From Methylobacillus methanolivorans (GTDB lineage: Bacteria; Pseudomonadota; Gammaproteobacteria; Burkholderiales; Methylophilaceae), in assembly GCF_020531845.1 (NCBI RefSeq), contig NZ_JAJAVF010000002.1, forward strand, positions 1,213,543-1,277,542: a stretch of 64,000 bases of DNA, written 5' to 3'. The notes under the pieces were generated by a model. The model did no database searches and was not told the DNA's origin. It was given only the letters and a program-made list of their open reading frames with translations. Both the position numbers and the translations under genes were made by a program. Position 1 is the first letter of the stretch. Every line of letters starts with the position of its first letter. This document shows, in pieces, positions 56,793 through 64,000 of this stretch.

Positions 56793-58976
56793 TTAAAAAT
56801 CATAGCGGATACCACCAAACACCTGACGATCACGCCCAACAAACTTTCCATCTATTCGGCTTACCAGATAATCTTTATCAGCCAAGTTGTATGCACTAAC
56901 AAAGAATGTAGCCTTGCTACCGACTGGTCGATAGTTAGCAGACGCATTTAATACTGTATAAGAAGGAATAATACCTTGTGTACCGGCGGCATTTTCAATA
57001 CGAGTATTGGCATTATCAACATATTGCTTGCTGACATAATCAATCCCAATACGCGCATCAATACCTACAGGATGAGAATAACCGAAAGATACAGACGCCA
57101 TATCCCTTGGCGCATATGGAAGGCGATTACCCTTTTCAATGCTATCTGTCGGATTATCGCTTCTAAACTTCGCGGTAAACAGACTTGTATAATTAGCCAT
57201 TGCATAAAAATTATGTGGTGTATTGTAAATAGTTCCTAAATCTATACGTCCAGCAAACTCAATCCCGGTATGTTGTGCTTTGCCAGCATTACGGAATTGC
57301 CCATTCACGGGTCCAACCACCATATTGTCAAAGTCAATATTGAATAAAGTACTTTCAAAAGTAATACCCTTGAAGTAATGACTTCTGACGCCAATTTCCG
57401 TATTAGTGCTTTTCTCGGGACCTGCTCCTAATGCGCGAGTAGGATCAAGGTCGCGGTCTGGCCTAGGAGGTGAAAATCCGCGATGAATACCAGCAAATAT
57501 TGTAGTATTTGCTATTCCATTCCAAGCTAAACCGATACCTGGTAAATAAGTGGTGTCAGATGTGGAGTCACTTATTCCTGATGGATTAAAACCAACAGTA
57601 TTAAGCTTATTACGCTGTTCAAGCCTCTCTACTCGAAGCCCTGGAGTAACAGCAAAATCTCCAAGATATACAGTATTTTGTCCGTACCAAGATAATGCCT
57701 TGATGTCGATATCGCTATCATCACGCAATAAAGACCCAGGATCATTTTCACGAGCTCTTGGAGTTATGCCGTTGTAACGCTTTCTATTGATCTCTTCAAC
57801 GTGATAACGAAATCCAATTACAGCATCACTTTCTAAACCAAATAAGCTATGACTAAAATCTAATCTTGGCTCAATGCCATAATAGGTATAAGTTCTAGGG
57901 CGCATTTTATTACCACATAAAGATGCAGCACCCTCATAATTTGTACGTTGTGCACCTGTACAGCCTGTAGCAGGATTAGCTGTCATTTGATCTGTAGAGT
58001 CATCAGTCTGACGATAAGAGGCTCTCTCAGAGTCTACGTAGTACATCTGAGTTCTTAACTTAGCCTTTTCGCTAATATCCAACTCATGTATGAACTGCAA
58101 ACTCTTTCGTGTATGTTCAAATTGATTATTACGACCAAAAGCATTGCCACGTGGATCGGCTGCATAACGTGCAGTGTCTAATCCTGCTTCAGTAATAATT
58201 GAATTTTCTTCATACCATCCCATCTTAGTGATAATACGCTGAGAATCACTAAGATTTAATTGTCCTTTGACGGTCAACTCATTAATCTCAAAGTCATGCC
58301 CTTTGCGGATGCCGTCACCGCTTTTATTAACGGCATCAATCATAATGCCACCCCAGTCTCCGCCAGTACCAATATTGACGTGACCACCTTTGAAATTATT
58401 GTTACCACCCATGACAGTTACACTTGCCTGAAATTCCTTGGGAACAGGTTTTGTAACAAAGTTAATCATGCCGCCAACTGTTTGAGGTCCATACAAGATT
58501 TGACCAGAACCTTTGACGACTTCTACGCGTTGCACACGATCCAGTGGGGTTGAATAATGGGCAGAAGGATCACCATATGGTGCCAAAAACAATGGCATAC
58601 CATCTTCCATTAAAAGCGTACGCTGTGTACGGCGGGGATTTAGTCCACGGACACCAATATTCAAATTTAAACCAAAAGCTGTCTCATCAACGATATGTAC
58701 ACCAGGAACAGACCGTAACGCCTCAATTACTGTAAATGGGCGACGCTCCTCAAGAGTTACCTCATCTATCACATTGAAAGAACCTGGCATAGCCTCCAGG
58801 CGGTCCGGCAAAATACTGGTGACTTTAACCTTGTCTGCAACAATGCTCTCCTTACTATCCCCTGAAGCATCCTGTTGACTTGCCTGCTCAGCTGCAAATG
58901 CTGGCATGGTCAGAATCAAGGCTGCCATCCCCATCATTGGTTTTTTAATCACTTTTGAATTCCCTCTCAAAATCAT
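56793..58976 (-). CDS. TonB-dependent outer-membrane receptor, FecA-like
   Basis: 727 residues. Signal peptide (MMGMAALILTMPAFA), TonB-box region, plug domain (NVIDEVTLEERRPFTVIEALRSVPGVHI, NIGVRGLNPRRTQRTLLMEDGMPLFLAPYGDPSAHYSTPLDRVQRVEVVKG, GPQTVGGMINFVTKP) and a 22-strand-type barrel ending GGIRYDF. The plug blocks are closest to ferric dicitrate/FecA-type siderophore receptors. There is no N-terminal signalling domain and no fecIR, so it does not use the Fec sigma cascade. Codon use is visibly AT-richer than neighbouring genes, suggesting acquisition. Divergent from a two-component system. Substrate not determined. Confidence 0.88.
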   Translation of the reverse strand: MILRGNSKVIKKPMMGMAALILTMPAFAAEQASQQDASGDSKESIVADKVKVTSILPDRLEAMPGSFNVIDEVTLEERRPFTVIEALRSVPGVHIVDETAFGLNLNIGVRGLNPRRTQRTLLMEDGMPLFLAPYGDPSAHYSTPLDRVQRVEVVKGSGQILYGPQTVGGMINFVTKPVPKEFQASVTVMGGNNNFKGGHVNIGTGGDWGGIMIDAVNKSGDGIRKGHDFEINELTVKGQLNLSDSQRIITKMGWYEENSIITEAGLDTARYAADPRGNAFGRNNQFEHTRKSLQFIHELDISEKAKLRTQMYYVDSERASYRQTDDSTDQMTANPATGCTGAQRTNYEGAASLCGNKMRPRTYTYYGIEPRLDFSHSLFGLESDAVIGFRYHVEEINRKRYNGITPRARENDPGSLLRDDSDIDIKALSWYGQNTVYLGDFAVTPGLRVERLEQRNKLNTVGFNPSGISDSTSDTTYLPGIGLAWNGIANTTIFAGIHRGFSPPRPDRDLDPTRALGAGPEKSTNTEIGVRSHYFKGITFESTLFNIDFDNMVVGPVNGQFRNAGKAQHTGIEFAGRIDLGTIYNTPHNFYAMANYTSLFTAKFRSDNPTDSIEKGNRLPYAPRDMASVSFGYSHPVGIDARIGIDYVSKQYVDNANTRIENAAGTQGIIPSYTVLNASANYRPVGSKATFFVSAYNLADKDYLVSRIDGKFVGRDRQVFGGIRYDF

Positions 58977-59123
58977 TGAACGCTGGATAAAACGATGTTT
59001 CCCAGCACTTCTCCATAAATATCACCGGTATTATTTAATTGTAAAAATTTGTAACCGAAGATAGGGTGAGAGTTTCCAAGGATTGGTTCAATCCAAGAAG
59101 AGGAATTAATCACAAATAATATT

Positions 59124-59136
59124 GGGAATAAATCCC
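59124..59136. promoter_or_regulatory. Candidate operator GGGA-N5-TCCC, site 1
   Basis: GGGAATAAATCCC followed by GA. The same arrangement recurs at 61,429-61,441 and 63,549-63,561, all in non-coding gaps around the two NarL-type systems. Here it lies 147 bp before the receptor start and 143 bp before the kinase start. A role as binding site of one of the two response regulators is inference. Confidence 0.45.
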
Positions 59137-59188
59137 GAATATGTGTTGAAAATATTTCAATGTAAATAAAAATTAATCACCCACAAAC

Positions 59189-59241
59189 TCAGGAAAAACT
59201 CACAAATCCAGGCCTAGCAAGCGATTTCAGGAAAAAATCAC
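59189..59241. repeat. Two 15-bp direct repeats before the sensor kinase
   Basis: TCAGGAAAAACTCAC (59,189) and TCAGGAAAAAATCAC (59,227), one mismatch, 38 bp from start to start. The GGAAAAA-N-TC core resembles the GGGAAAAAGTCCC site at 63,549, so these may be degenerate copies of the same operator. Confidence 0.55.
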
Positions 59242-59279
59242 TTCCAAGCAATGAATGATGTCTTCACAATATCGTGATA

Positions 59280-60617
59280 ATGAGCACCATTCCATACCGC
59301 CCCAACCTGAGCACATTCTGGACACGCATTTCTCAGTCTGCCCGTGATTTCATTGTTGCCATGATGATCATCCTGAGTGTCTTTCTCCTCTCGGCAAAAC
59401 TGGATCTCTCAGAAAAATTCATTGCCTGGGCACTGGCTCACGAGTCCTTGCAATTGGATGAATTCCCCCTCGTCCTCTTCACTGCAGCATTTGTCGCTAT
59501 TTGGTTCTCACGTCGGCGTATGCGCGAAGTCATGGCTGAAATCAATCGTAGGGAAGAAGCTGAACATGCTTCGCAGGAAAGCCAACGTATGTTCAAGACG
59601 TTGTTTGATCAAAGTTTATGCGGCAATTTCATTGCAGACACAAATGGCAACATTCTGTTCTGCAACCAAGCGTTTAGCACGATGTCTGGCAACAGCGAAT
59701 CCACCCTGAACTTAAGAAAAGCGATTGGCAAACACTGGGATGAGCTTTGCAAGAAATTACATTCCGTAGAAAAAGTAGATATTGCAGAGCTCACTGTCGC
59801 CCGGCCAGATCATGCCCCATGGATTGTCATGGCAAGGCTGACACGCGCTTTGGATAACCCACAATTGCCCGAGAAAAATATCTATGGATTTTTTTCAGAC
59901 ATTACTGAACAACACCTCGCTGAGCGTGAGCTAGCAGTTTTATTGAAAGAAAATCAGGCCCTGGCACGCCATGCCATGGAAGTTCAAGAAGAAGAACGCC
60001 GTAATATCGCGCGGGAAATTCATGATGAAATGGGCCAATACCTCACAGCAATTCGCCTGGAATTAGCCAGCCTTCCCAAGGACAAACCATATCCCCTGGG
60101 AGAATTTTCTACTCGTATCCATTCACATGTAGAACATATTCAACTAGCAGTGCGTGGATTAATTCATCGCCTGCGCCCTACTGCGCTGGATGCGCATGGG
60201 CTTGTAGAAGCCATCGAACAACTGGTCAGCGAATGGCAAAAACAGCAACCTGGCATTGATTGCCAACTATCATTGGATAAAAGCTGCTTAAGCCTGCCAG
60301 AAAAAACCAGCATCGTAGCTTATCGCATTGTGCAAGAATCTTTGACCAATATTGCACGCCACGCCCAAGCCAGCCACATCTCTATCAAGCTGATGCGCAC
60401 CCGCGGGATTCTCTCCGACACAGTCACAATAGAAGTACGTGATGACGGCGTTGGCTTCAACCCTCACTCTCCCAGGGCTGGCTTTGGCCTCTCAGGCATG
60501 CGCGAACGTGTTGAAGCCGAAGGCGGCGTGTTTAACGTGCACAGCAAGGTGAAAGGTGTCGTTATTTCGGCCACTCTCCCTTTTAGTACCGCCTCCAAGG
60601 CAATTCAAGAAAGTTAA
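59280..60617 (+). CDS. Sensor histidine kinase, NarX/UhpB type, with PAS domain
   Basis: 445 residues from ATG at 59,280 (a GTG two codons earlier is possible; no strong ribosome site for either). Two membrane helices (FIVAMMIILSVFLLSA, FPLVLFTAAFVAIWF) enclose a short periplasmic loop; then a PAS domain (FKTLFDQSLCGNFIADTNGNILFCNQAFSTMSGN), a HisKA_3 dimerisation helix with phosphoacceptor in RNIAREIHDEMGQYLTAIRLEL, and an ATPase domain (VQESLTNIARHAQASH, VRDDGVGFN, GFGLSGMRERVEAEGG). The tiny periplasmic loop suggests a cytoplasmic or membrane signal. Pairs with the regulator 5 bp downstream. Confidence 0.9.
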   Translation: MSTIPYRPNLSTFWTRISQSARDFIVAMMIILSVFLLSAKLDLSEKFIAWALAHESLQLDEFPLVLFTAAFVAIWFSRRRMREVMAEINRREEAEHASQESQRMFKTLFDQSLCGNFIADTNGNILFCNQAFSTMSGNSESTLNLRKAIGKHWDELCKKLHSVEKVDIAELTVARPDHAPWIVMARLTRALDNPQLPEKNIYGFFSDITEQHLAERELAVLLKENQALARHAMEVQEEERRNIAREIHDEMGQYLTAIRLELASLPKDKPYPLGEFSTRIHSHVEHIQLAVRGLIHRLRPTALDAHGLVEAIEQLVSEWQKQQPGIDCQLSLDKSCLSLPEKTSIVAYRIVQESLTNIARHAQASHISIKLMRTRGILSDTVTIEVRDDGVGFNPHSPRAGFGLSGMRERVEAEGGVFNVHSKVKGVVISATLPFSTASKAIQES

Positions 60618-60622
60618 TAGAT

Positions 60623-61261
60623 ATGGCTCAAAAGATACTGTTGGCAGATGACCATGCAGTAGTACGTAGCGGTTTACGCACCTTATTGGAAAACGCCGGC
60701 TATCAAGTGACCGCCGAAGCAGAAAATGGCGAACGTGCCTGCACGCTATGGCAGGAACATCATCCGGACTTAGGCATTCTTGATCTGGACATGCCTGGCA
60801 TTGGCGGACTGGAAACCCTGCATCGCATTATTGCGAGAGATGCGAATGCACGCCTCATTATTTTCAGCATGCATAACGACAACATCTATGCTGCCCGTGC
60901 CATGCAAGCAGGTGCCAAGGGTTATGTCGTGAAAACTGATGCGCCGGAAGTGCTGCTGGAAGCGGTAAAGCAAGTGCTACGAGGCGGGCGCTACATTGGA
61001 CACGAATTGGCACAGCACCTCGCCATGGATCGCTTCACTCCTACCGAAAACCCATTGGAAAAACTCTCCCCTCGAGAGTTTGAGGTATTCCGCCGCATCG
61101 CTGAAGGCGTTTCATTGAGTGGTATCGCTGAACAATTGCATATCGGCTACAAAACTGCCGCCAACATTCAGACCCAAGTGCGCCAGAAACTCAACGTGCA
61201 GACTACAGGGCAATTGGTGCACATGGCGATACGCTTCGGCATTACTCAACAGCGCGAATAA
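60623..61261 (+). CDS. Response regulator, NarL/UhpA family
   Basis: 212 residues. Receiver domain (LLADDHAVVRSGLRTLLE, LGILDLDMPGIGGLETL, VVKTDAPE) and a LuxR/GerE helix-turn-helix (LSPREFEVFRRIAEGVSLSGIAEQLHIGYKTAANIQTQVRQKLNVQ). Cognate to the kinase at 59,280-60,617. It is similar along its length to the regulator at 61,482-62,123, indicating duplication of the whole system. Target genes may include the neighbouring receptor. Confidence 0.93.
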   Translation: MAQKILLADDHAVVRSGLRTLLENAGYQVTAEAENGERACTLWQEHHPDLGILDLDMPGIGGLETLHRIIARDANARLIIFSMHNDNIYAARAMQAGAKGYVVKTDAPEVLLEAVKQVLRGGRYIGHELAQHLAMDRFTPTENPLEKLSPREFEVFRRIAEGVSLSGIAEQLHIGYKTAANIQTQVRQKLNVQTTGQLVHMAIRFGITQQRE

Positions 61262-61275
61262 TTTGCCGACAAAAA

Positions 61276-61299
61276 AAAACCAGGTTTCATCCTGGTTTT
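61276..61299 (+). terminator. Intrinsic terminator after the first regulator gene
   Basis: AAAACCAGG-TTTCAT-CCTGGTTTT, 9-bp stem with a 6-base loop, 14 bases past the stop. The T-tract is only four bases, then GG. The poly-A on the left arm could also give weak termination for the opposite strand. Confidence 0.75.
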
Positions 61300-61428
61300 G
61301 GTAAATCCTTAGTATGGAGTGAACAACAGGCTTGATGGCAGAACATCTTACGAAAAACCCAAGCTGTTAAGTCACATCGTATGCTTAAGCTAATCAATCA
61401 GCTATTGCATTAATTCCCCAAAAATATT

Positions 61429-61441
61429 GGGAATTACTCCC
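61429..61441. promoter_or_regulatory. Candidate operator GGGA-N5-TCCC, site 2
   Basis: GGGAATTACTCCC followed by GA, in the gap between two converging regulator genes. It overlaps a second palindrome, TAATTCCC...GGGAATTA (61,411-61,437). No gene starts nearby, so it may control an unannotated transcript or be a remnant of duplication. Confidence 0.4.
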
Positions 61442-61481
61442 GAAAATCACATCCAGTCATTCATGCCACACTAGCGCCACA

Positions 61482-62123
61482 TTATCCTTCAATCACGCCA
61501 TGCTTGATTGCCAAGCGCACCAGTTCGATAGGACTGGTAATACCCAACTTCTGTTTCAGCAATGTCTGGTAATTGGCCACGGTTTTCTGACTGATTTTCA
61601 GAATAGTGGAAATCTCTTCGATCCCCTTACCTGCCGCCAGTAAGCGAAACACTTCAAACTCACGTGCAGACAATAATCGCGTCGGATCGTCACTACCAGA
61701 AAGCGTCTGCAGGGCAATCTGCTGTGCAATACCAGGGCTGAGATATCCCTTGCCCAGAGCAACTTCACGTACCGCCTGAACCAAGTCATCTGCCGCACCC
61801 GATTTGGCGACATATGCCCTAGCGCCGGCCCCCAATGCCTGTGATGCAAATGCTGCATTTTCATGCATGGAGAATATAATCACGCGCGCCTGAGGGTAAC
61901 GCGCAATAATTCTCCGCAAGGCTTCAAGCCCACCCATGCCGGGCATGGACATGTCCATCACGACCACATCGGGCAAATGTTCGCCATAAGATTGGTAAGC
62001 CTGCTCCCCGCTGTCGGCCTCGGCAATGACCTCAACCCCATCATTCTGTTCAAGAAGGCGCCGCAAACCAGAGCGGACGACCTCATGATCATCCACCAAC
62101 ATGACGCGAATATTCACACTCAT
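61482..62123 (-). CDS. Response regulator, NarL/UhpA family (second system)
   Basis: 213 residues. Receiver domain (VMLVDDHEVVRSGLRRLLEQ, VVVMDMSMPGMGGLEALRRIIARYPQARVIIFSMHE, AYVAKSGAADDL) and LuxR-type helix-turn-helix (LSAREFEVFRLLAAGKGIEEISTILKISQKTVANYQTLLKQKLGI). Overlaps its kinase gene by 4 bp (ATGA). Paralogous to the regulator at 60,623-61,261 and converging on it. Confidence 0.93.
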   Translation of the reverse strand: MSVNIRVMLVDDHEVVRSGLRRLLEQNDGVEVIAEADSGEQAYQSYGEHLPDVVVMDMSMPGMGGLEALRRIIARYPQARVIIFSMHENAAFASQALGAGARAYVAKSGAADDLVQAVREVALGKGYLSPGIAQQIALQTLSGSDDPTRLLSAREFEVFRLLAAGKGIEEISTILKISQKTVANYQTLLKQKLGITSPIELVRLAIKHGVIEG

Positions 62124-63478
62124 TGCTTTTCCCCTACTGATTCTTGTAATGGCAGCTCAACATTGATACGCGCGCCAGCAGCTAACGCACTTTCTAGTGA
62201 GAAATACCCTCCCAGGCCTTCTACACGCTCCCTCATACCAGCCAAACCAAAGCCGGATGGTAATTCTGCAGTATTAAATCCTCGCCCATTGTCCTCAACA
62301 TCAATCCTCACCATATCCCCCTCAATCCCGATACGTATGTCTACCTGGCTAGCATGGGCATGTCGGGTAACATTGGTCAGACATTCCTGCACGATACGAT
62401 AAATCGCAATCGCCGTGGTTTCATCCTCAACATCATCCAGTCGCTCCGGAATATCAAGATTGACAGTCACTTGCTGGTTGCGTTGCTTCCAGGTATTGAC
62501 GAGATCAGTCACGGCAGTGCTAAGGCCAAACGCATCCAGACCCGAGGGGCGTAGCCTCTGCAACATATCGTGCACGATGTCCATCATTTGCCTGGCTACG
62601 ACACTGATCGCTTTTGCGCTCTCCTTGGCCCCATCTATATTCTTGGCATTAAGGATGGCAGAAGCATCTACATGTACCGCCGTCAGGTATTGTCCGATTT
62701 CGTCATGTAGGTCGCGTGCGAGATTTTTACGCTCATCTTCTTGCAGACGAATCATCTGCTGGGTAAGCCGATGGTTATTATGTATGCTTTTTTCCAGGGT
62801 TTCGGCCATAGCATTGAATTTACGACTAATCCCGGCCAACTCTGGCAATTCAAACTCTGGCAACCTGGCTTGCAAGTTGCCACGCTCCAGCTCGTTCAAT
62901 GCAGTCATCACGCTATCCACTGGCCGCATTGCTCGACCAACAGCCCAATACACCAAGGCATTGACCGCCACAAAAAAGATCGCGACCAACAACAGCAGCC
63001 CCATGATATCGCCGAGCACTTCCTGAATTTCATAGCTGGGGTCAGGCGTCACGACCAGCTCGCCTATCATGCGGCCATTTGCAAATATCTTGCGACGGAT
63101 TTCAGGCATAGCAGGCGAAATAAATCCCATCGCCCGTACTAACCAAGAAGTTGGTTCTTGCTTATCGCCTTCAATATTGCTATCTCTTAACCGTCCATTT
63201 GCATCAAAAAACTCAATGCGTAAATGACGGACATTGCCCAGGCTGTGCAAGCGGAACATCGAGTTGGAATTTTGACCGTTGGTTTCCCGCAACCAACCAA
63301 AATCAGAGGTGTAATGCAGTATTTCTGCATCCAGTAAGTGCATGGCCAGCGTTGCAGTGGATTGCACCTCCGCACGCACATCATCCCGTGCGTTGTGGAT
63401 CATCATCACTGCTGCTAGTAACAATACTGTTGCCAGCAACAAGGTAATGATCAAGTTGAGACGTAATTTTAGGTTCAT
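62120..63478 (-). CDS. Sensor histidine kinase with periplasmic sensor and HAMP domain (second system)
   Basis: 452 residues from ATG at 63,478, directly before the first membrane helix (LRLNLIITLLLATVLLLAAVMMI). A TTG at 63,520 with GGAGAA upstream is an alternative start. A periplasmic domain of about 125 residues is followed by TM2 (IMGLLLLVAIFFVAVNALVYWAVG), HAMP, a HisKA_3 helix with RKNLARDLHDEIGQYLTAVHVD, and an ATPase domain (VQECLTNVTRHAHASQ, VEDNGRGFN, GFGLAGMRERVEGLGG). The transmitter resembles the first kinase, but the sensor part differs, so the two systems likely detect different signals. Confidence 0.9.
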   Translation of the reverse strand: MNLKLRLNLIITLLLATVLLLAAVMMIHNARDDVRAEVQSTATLAMHLLDAEILHYTSDFGWLRETNGQNSNSMFRLHSLGNVRHLRIEFFDANGRLRDSNIEGDKQEPTSWLVRAMGFISPAMPEIRRKIFANGRMIGELVVTPDPSYEIQEVLGDIMGLLLLVAIFFVAVNALVYWAVGRAMRPVDSVMTALNELERGNLQARLPEFELPELAGISRKFNAMAETLEKSIHNNHRLTQQMIRLQEDERKNLARDLHDEIGQYLTAVHVDASAILNAKNIDGAKESAKAISVVARQMMDIVHDMLQRLRPSGLDAFGLSTAVTDLVNTWKQRNQQVTVNLDIPERLDDVEDETTAIAIYRIVQECLTNVTRHAHASQVDIRIGIEGDMVRIDVEDNGRGFNTAELPSGFGLAGMRERVEGLGGYFSLESALAAGARINVELPLQESVGEKQ

Positions 63479-63548
63479 CGGCGAACGTGATAGATCAGGC
63501 AGTTGCGAGTGATTGCGCAATTTAAATCAGTTCTCCGAAAACAGAAAC

Positions 63549-63561
63549 GGGAAAAAGTCCC
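63549..63561. promoter_or_regulatory. Candidate operator GGGA-N5-TCCC, site 3
   Basis: GGGAAAAAGTCCC, preceded by C and followed by GA, giving an extended CGGGA...TCCCG palindrome. It lies 71 bp before the second kinase gene and at the left end of the region that may encode a plus-strand small RNA, so it could regulate either. Confidence 0.45.
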
Positions 63562-63743
63562 GACACCTATCCATTCAGCACGAAATACAAATGAACATTT
63601 CCCCACTCCCAAGTGACACATTCCTACAGCAACGCAATGATCGACTGATTAGAATGCTCCACAGAAGTTAAGAGTTCACTCCATGTTCTTTGCAACTTCT
63701 CCATAGTGTAGTGCCAGCGTGAAAACTCACGCTGGCTTTTTTT
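63562..63743 (+). ncRNA. Possible small RNA ending at a strong terminator
   Basis: About 150 non-coding bases on the plus strand lead into the terminator at 63,713-63,743. No plus-strand gene lies between 61,261 and this terminator; the genes on both sides are on the minus strand. No open frame with a ribosome site was found. The 5' end is not defined; no clear promoter was identified, so the start given is the earliest plausible point after the GGGA-N5-TCCC site. Confidence 0.25.
63713..63743 (+). terminator. Strong plus-strand terminator without an upstream plus-strand gene
   Basis: GCCAGCGTGA-AAAC-TCACGCTGGC followed by seven T's: a 10-bp GC-rich stem with ideal U-tract on the plus strand only. 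It lies 46 bases past the suhB stop, but on that strand there is no U-tract after the stem. Confidence 0.85.
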
Positions 63744-63789
63744 ATGGAAAATCAGATGAAAAAAGGGCAACATCTGCTGCCCTCAGTTG

Positions 63790-64000
63790 CTACTTCTTTT
63801 GGCTCTTCAACTCTTCAGTCAAATGTGGCGCCAGCACTTGCAACATTTGCGCAAATACCTTAGGGTTGGCGGCCACGATATTGCCACTCTCCAAGAAGCC
63901 TTCATTACCCTCAAAATCGCCTACCAAGCCACCAGCCTCATGCACCAGCAAGGAACCTGCAGCAATATCCCAGGTAGACAAGCCGATTTCCCAGAACCCA
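63790..64000 (-). CDS. suhB: Inositol monophosphatase family protein (SuhB-like), C-terminal part
   Basis: About 70 residues; the 5' part lies beyond the window. The frame reads GFWEIGLSTWDIAAGSLLVHEAGGLVGDFEG, the conserved metal-site Asp motif (WDIAAG) and following helix of inositol monophosphatases, then NIVAANPKVFAQMLQVL. SuhB dephosphorylates inositol-1-phosphate and in E. coli also takes part in rRNA antitermination. The KSQKK tail follows the usual end. Confidence 0.88.
   Translation of the reverse strand, partial: GFWEIGLSTWDIAAGSLLVHEAGGLVGDFEGNEGFLESGNIVAANPKVFAQMLQVLAPHLTEELKSQKK

Larger units (their letters stand above)
58977..59279. other. Intergenic region between the receptor and sensor-kinase genes
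   Basis: 303 AT-rich bases holding both divergent promoters. Visible structures are a GGATTG-GTT-CAATCC palindrome near 59,080-59,094, the GGGA-N5-TCCC motif at 59,124-59,136 and two 15-base direct repeats TCAGGAAAAAMTCAC at 59,189-59,203 and 59,227-59,241. No coding potential was seen and no promoter could be assigned with confidence. Confidence 0.6.

Overview
The window looks like a chromosomal segment of a methylotrophic betaproteobacterium of the Methylophilaceae, closest in style to Methylobacillus. This is inferred from gene content (glyA-nrdR-ribD, an EpsA-type LuxR regulator, a class I fumarase, flhDC together with flhBAFG-fliA and motCD) and from the moderate GC content. No database search was run. 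About 75 genes and sites can be supported, and roughly half of the sequence is a flagellar and chemotaxis superlocus.

Layout. 1-12,037 is housekeeping: partial mtnA; an AT-rich 600-bp gap with two near-identical 55-bp DnaA-box-like repeats; the minus-strand run glyA-nrdR-ribD-tatD; a plus-strand run of class I fumarase, Old Yellow Enzyme, iscX, phosphomannomutase/phosphoglucomutase and an anchored aspartic protease; then minus-strand pgm and a GNAT acetyltransferase. 12,113-15,826 holds a tRNA-Lys(CTT) gene with a clear sigma-70 promoter, invaded at its 3' half by a 3.55-kb integrative element. The element is bounded by 45-bp direct repeats (44/45 identical). It carries a P2-like integrase, a small protein behind a structured leader, a DUF4145 protein, a possible 31-aa peptide, a ribbon-helix-helix protein and several strong inverted repeats. 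15,834-17,294 has a stand-alone cyclic-nucleotide-binding protein divergent from an orphan epsA-like regulator.

17,318-31,051 is a long minus-strand motility block. In transcription order it reads flhD, flhC, a membrane-anchored methyltransferase, motA, motB, a CheZ-like protein, cheY, cheA, cheW, an MCP, cheR, cheD, cheB, cheY and cheZ. 31,617-39,335 is a plus-strand block: flhB, flhA, flhF, flhG, fliA and a second stator pair motC-motD. FlhG has lost its Walker A motif. flgN-flgM-flgA run on the minus strand, with a textbook sigma-28 promoter before flgM, and are divergent from flgBCDEFGHIJKL (41,260-51,350). Together these encode the master regulators, part of the export gate, the rod, hook, rings and junction proteins, two stators and the sensory pathway. 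The basal-body fli genes and flagellin lie elsewhere.

51,401-64,000 returns to mixed content: the uL16 arginine hydroxylase, a PrxQ/BCP peroxiredoxin, a SlyD-like isomerase, a small membrane protein, mutS and a FecA-like TonB-dependent receptor that is AT-rich compared with its neighbours. Two paralogous NarL-type two-component systems then face each other. The receptor/kinase intergenic region, the gap between the two regulator genes and the region before the second kinase each contain a GGGA-N5-TCCC-GA motif, a candidate shared operator. A strong plus-strand terminator with no plus-strand gene before it suggests a small RNA near 63.6-63.74 kb. The window ends in the 3' part of a suhB-type gene.
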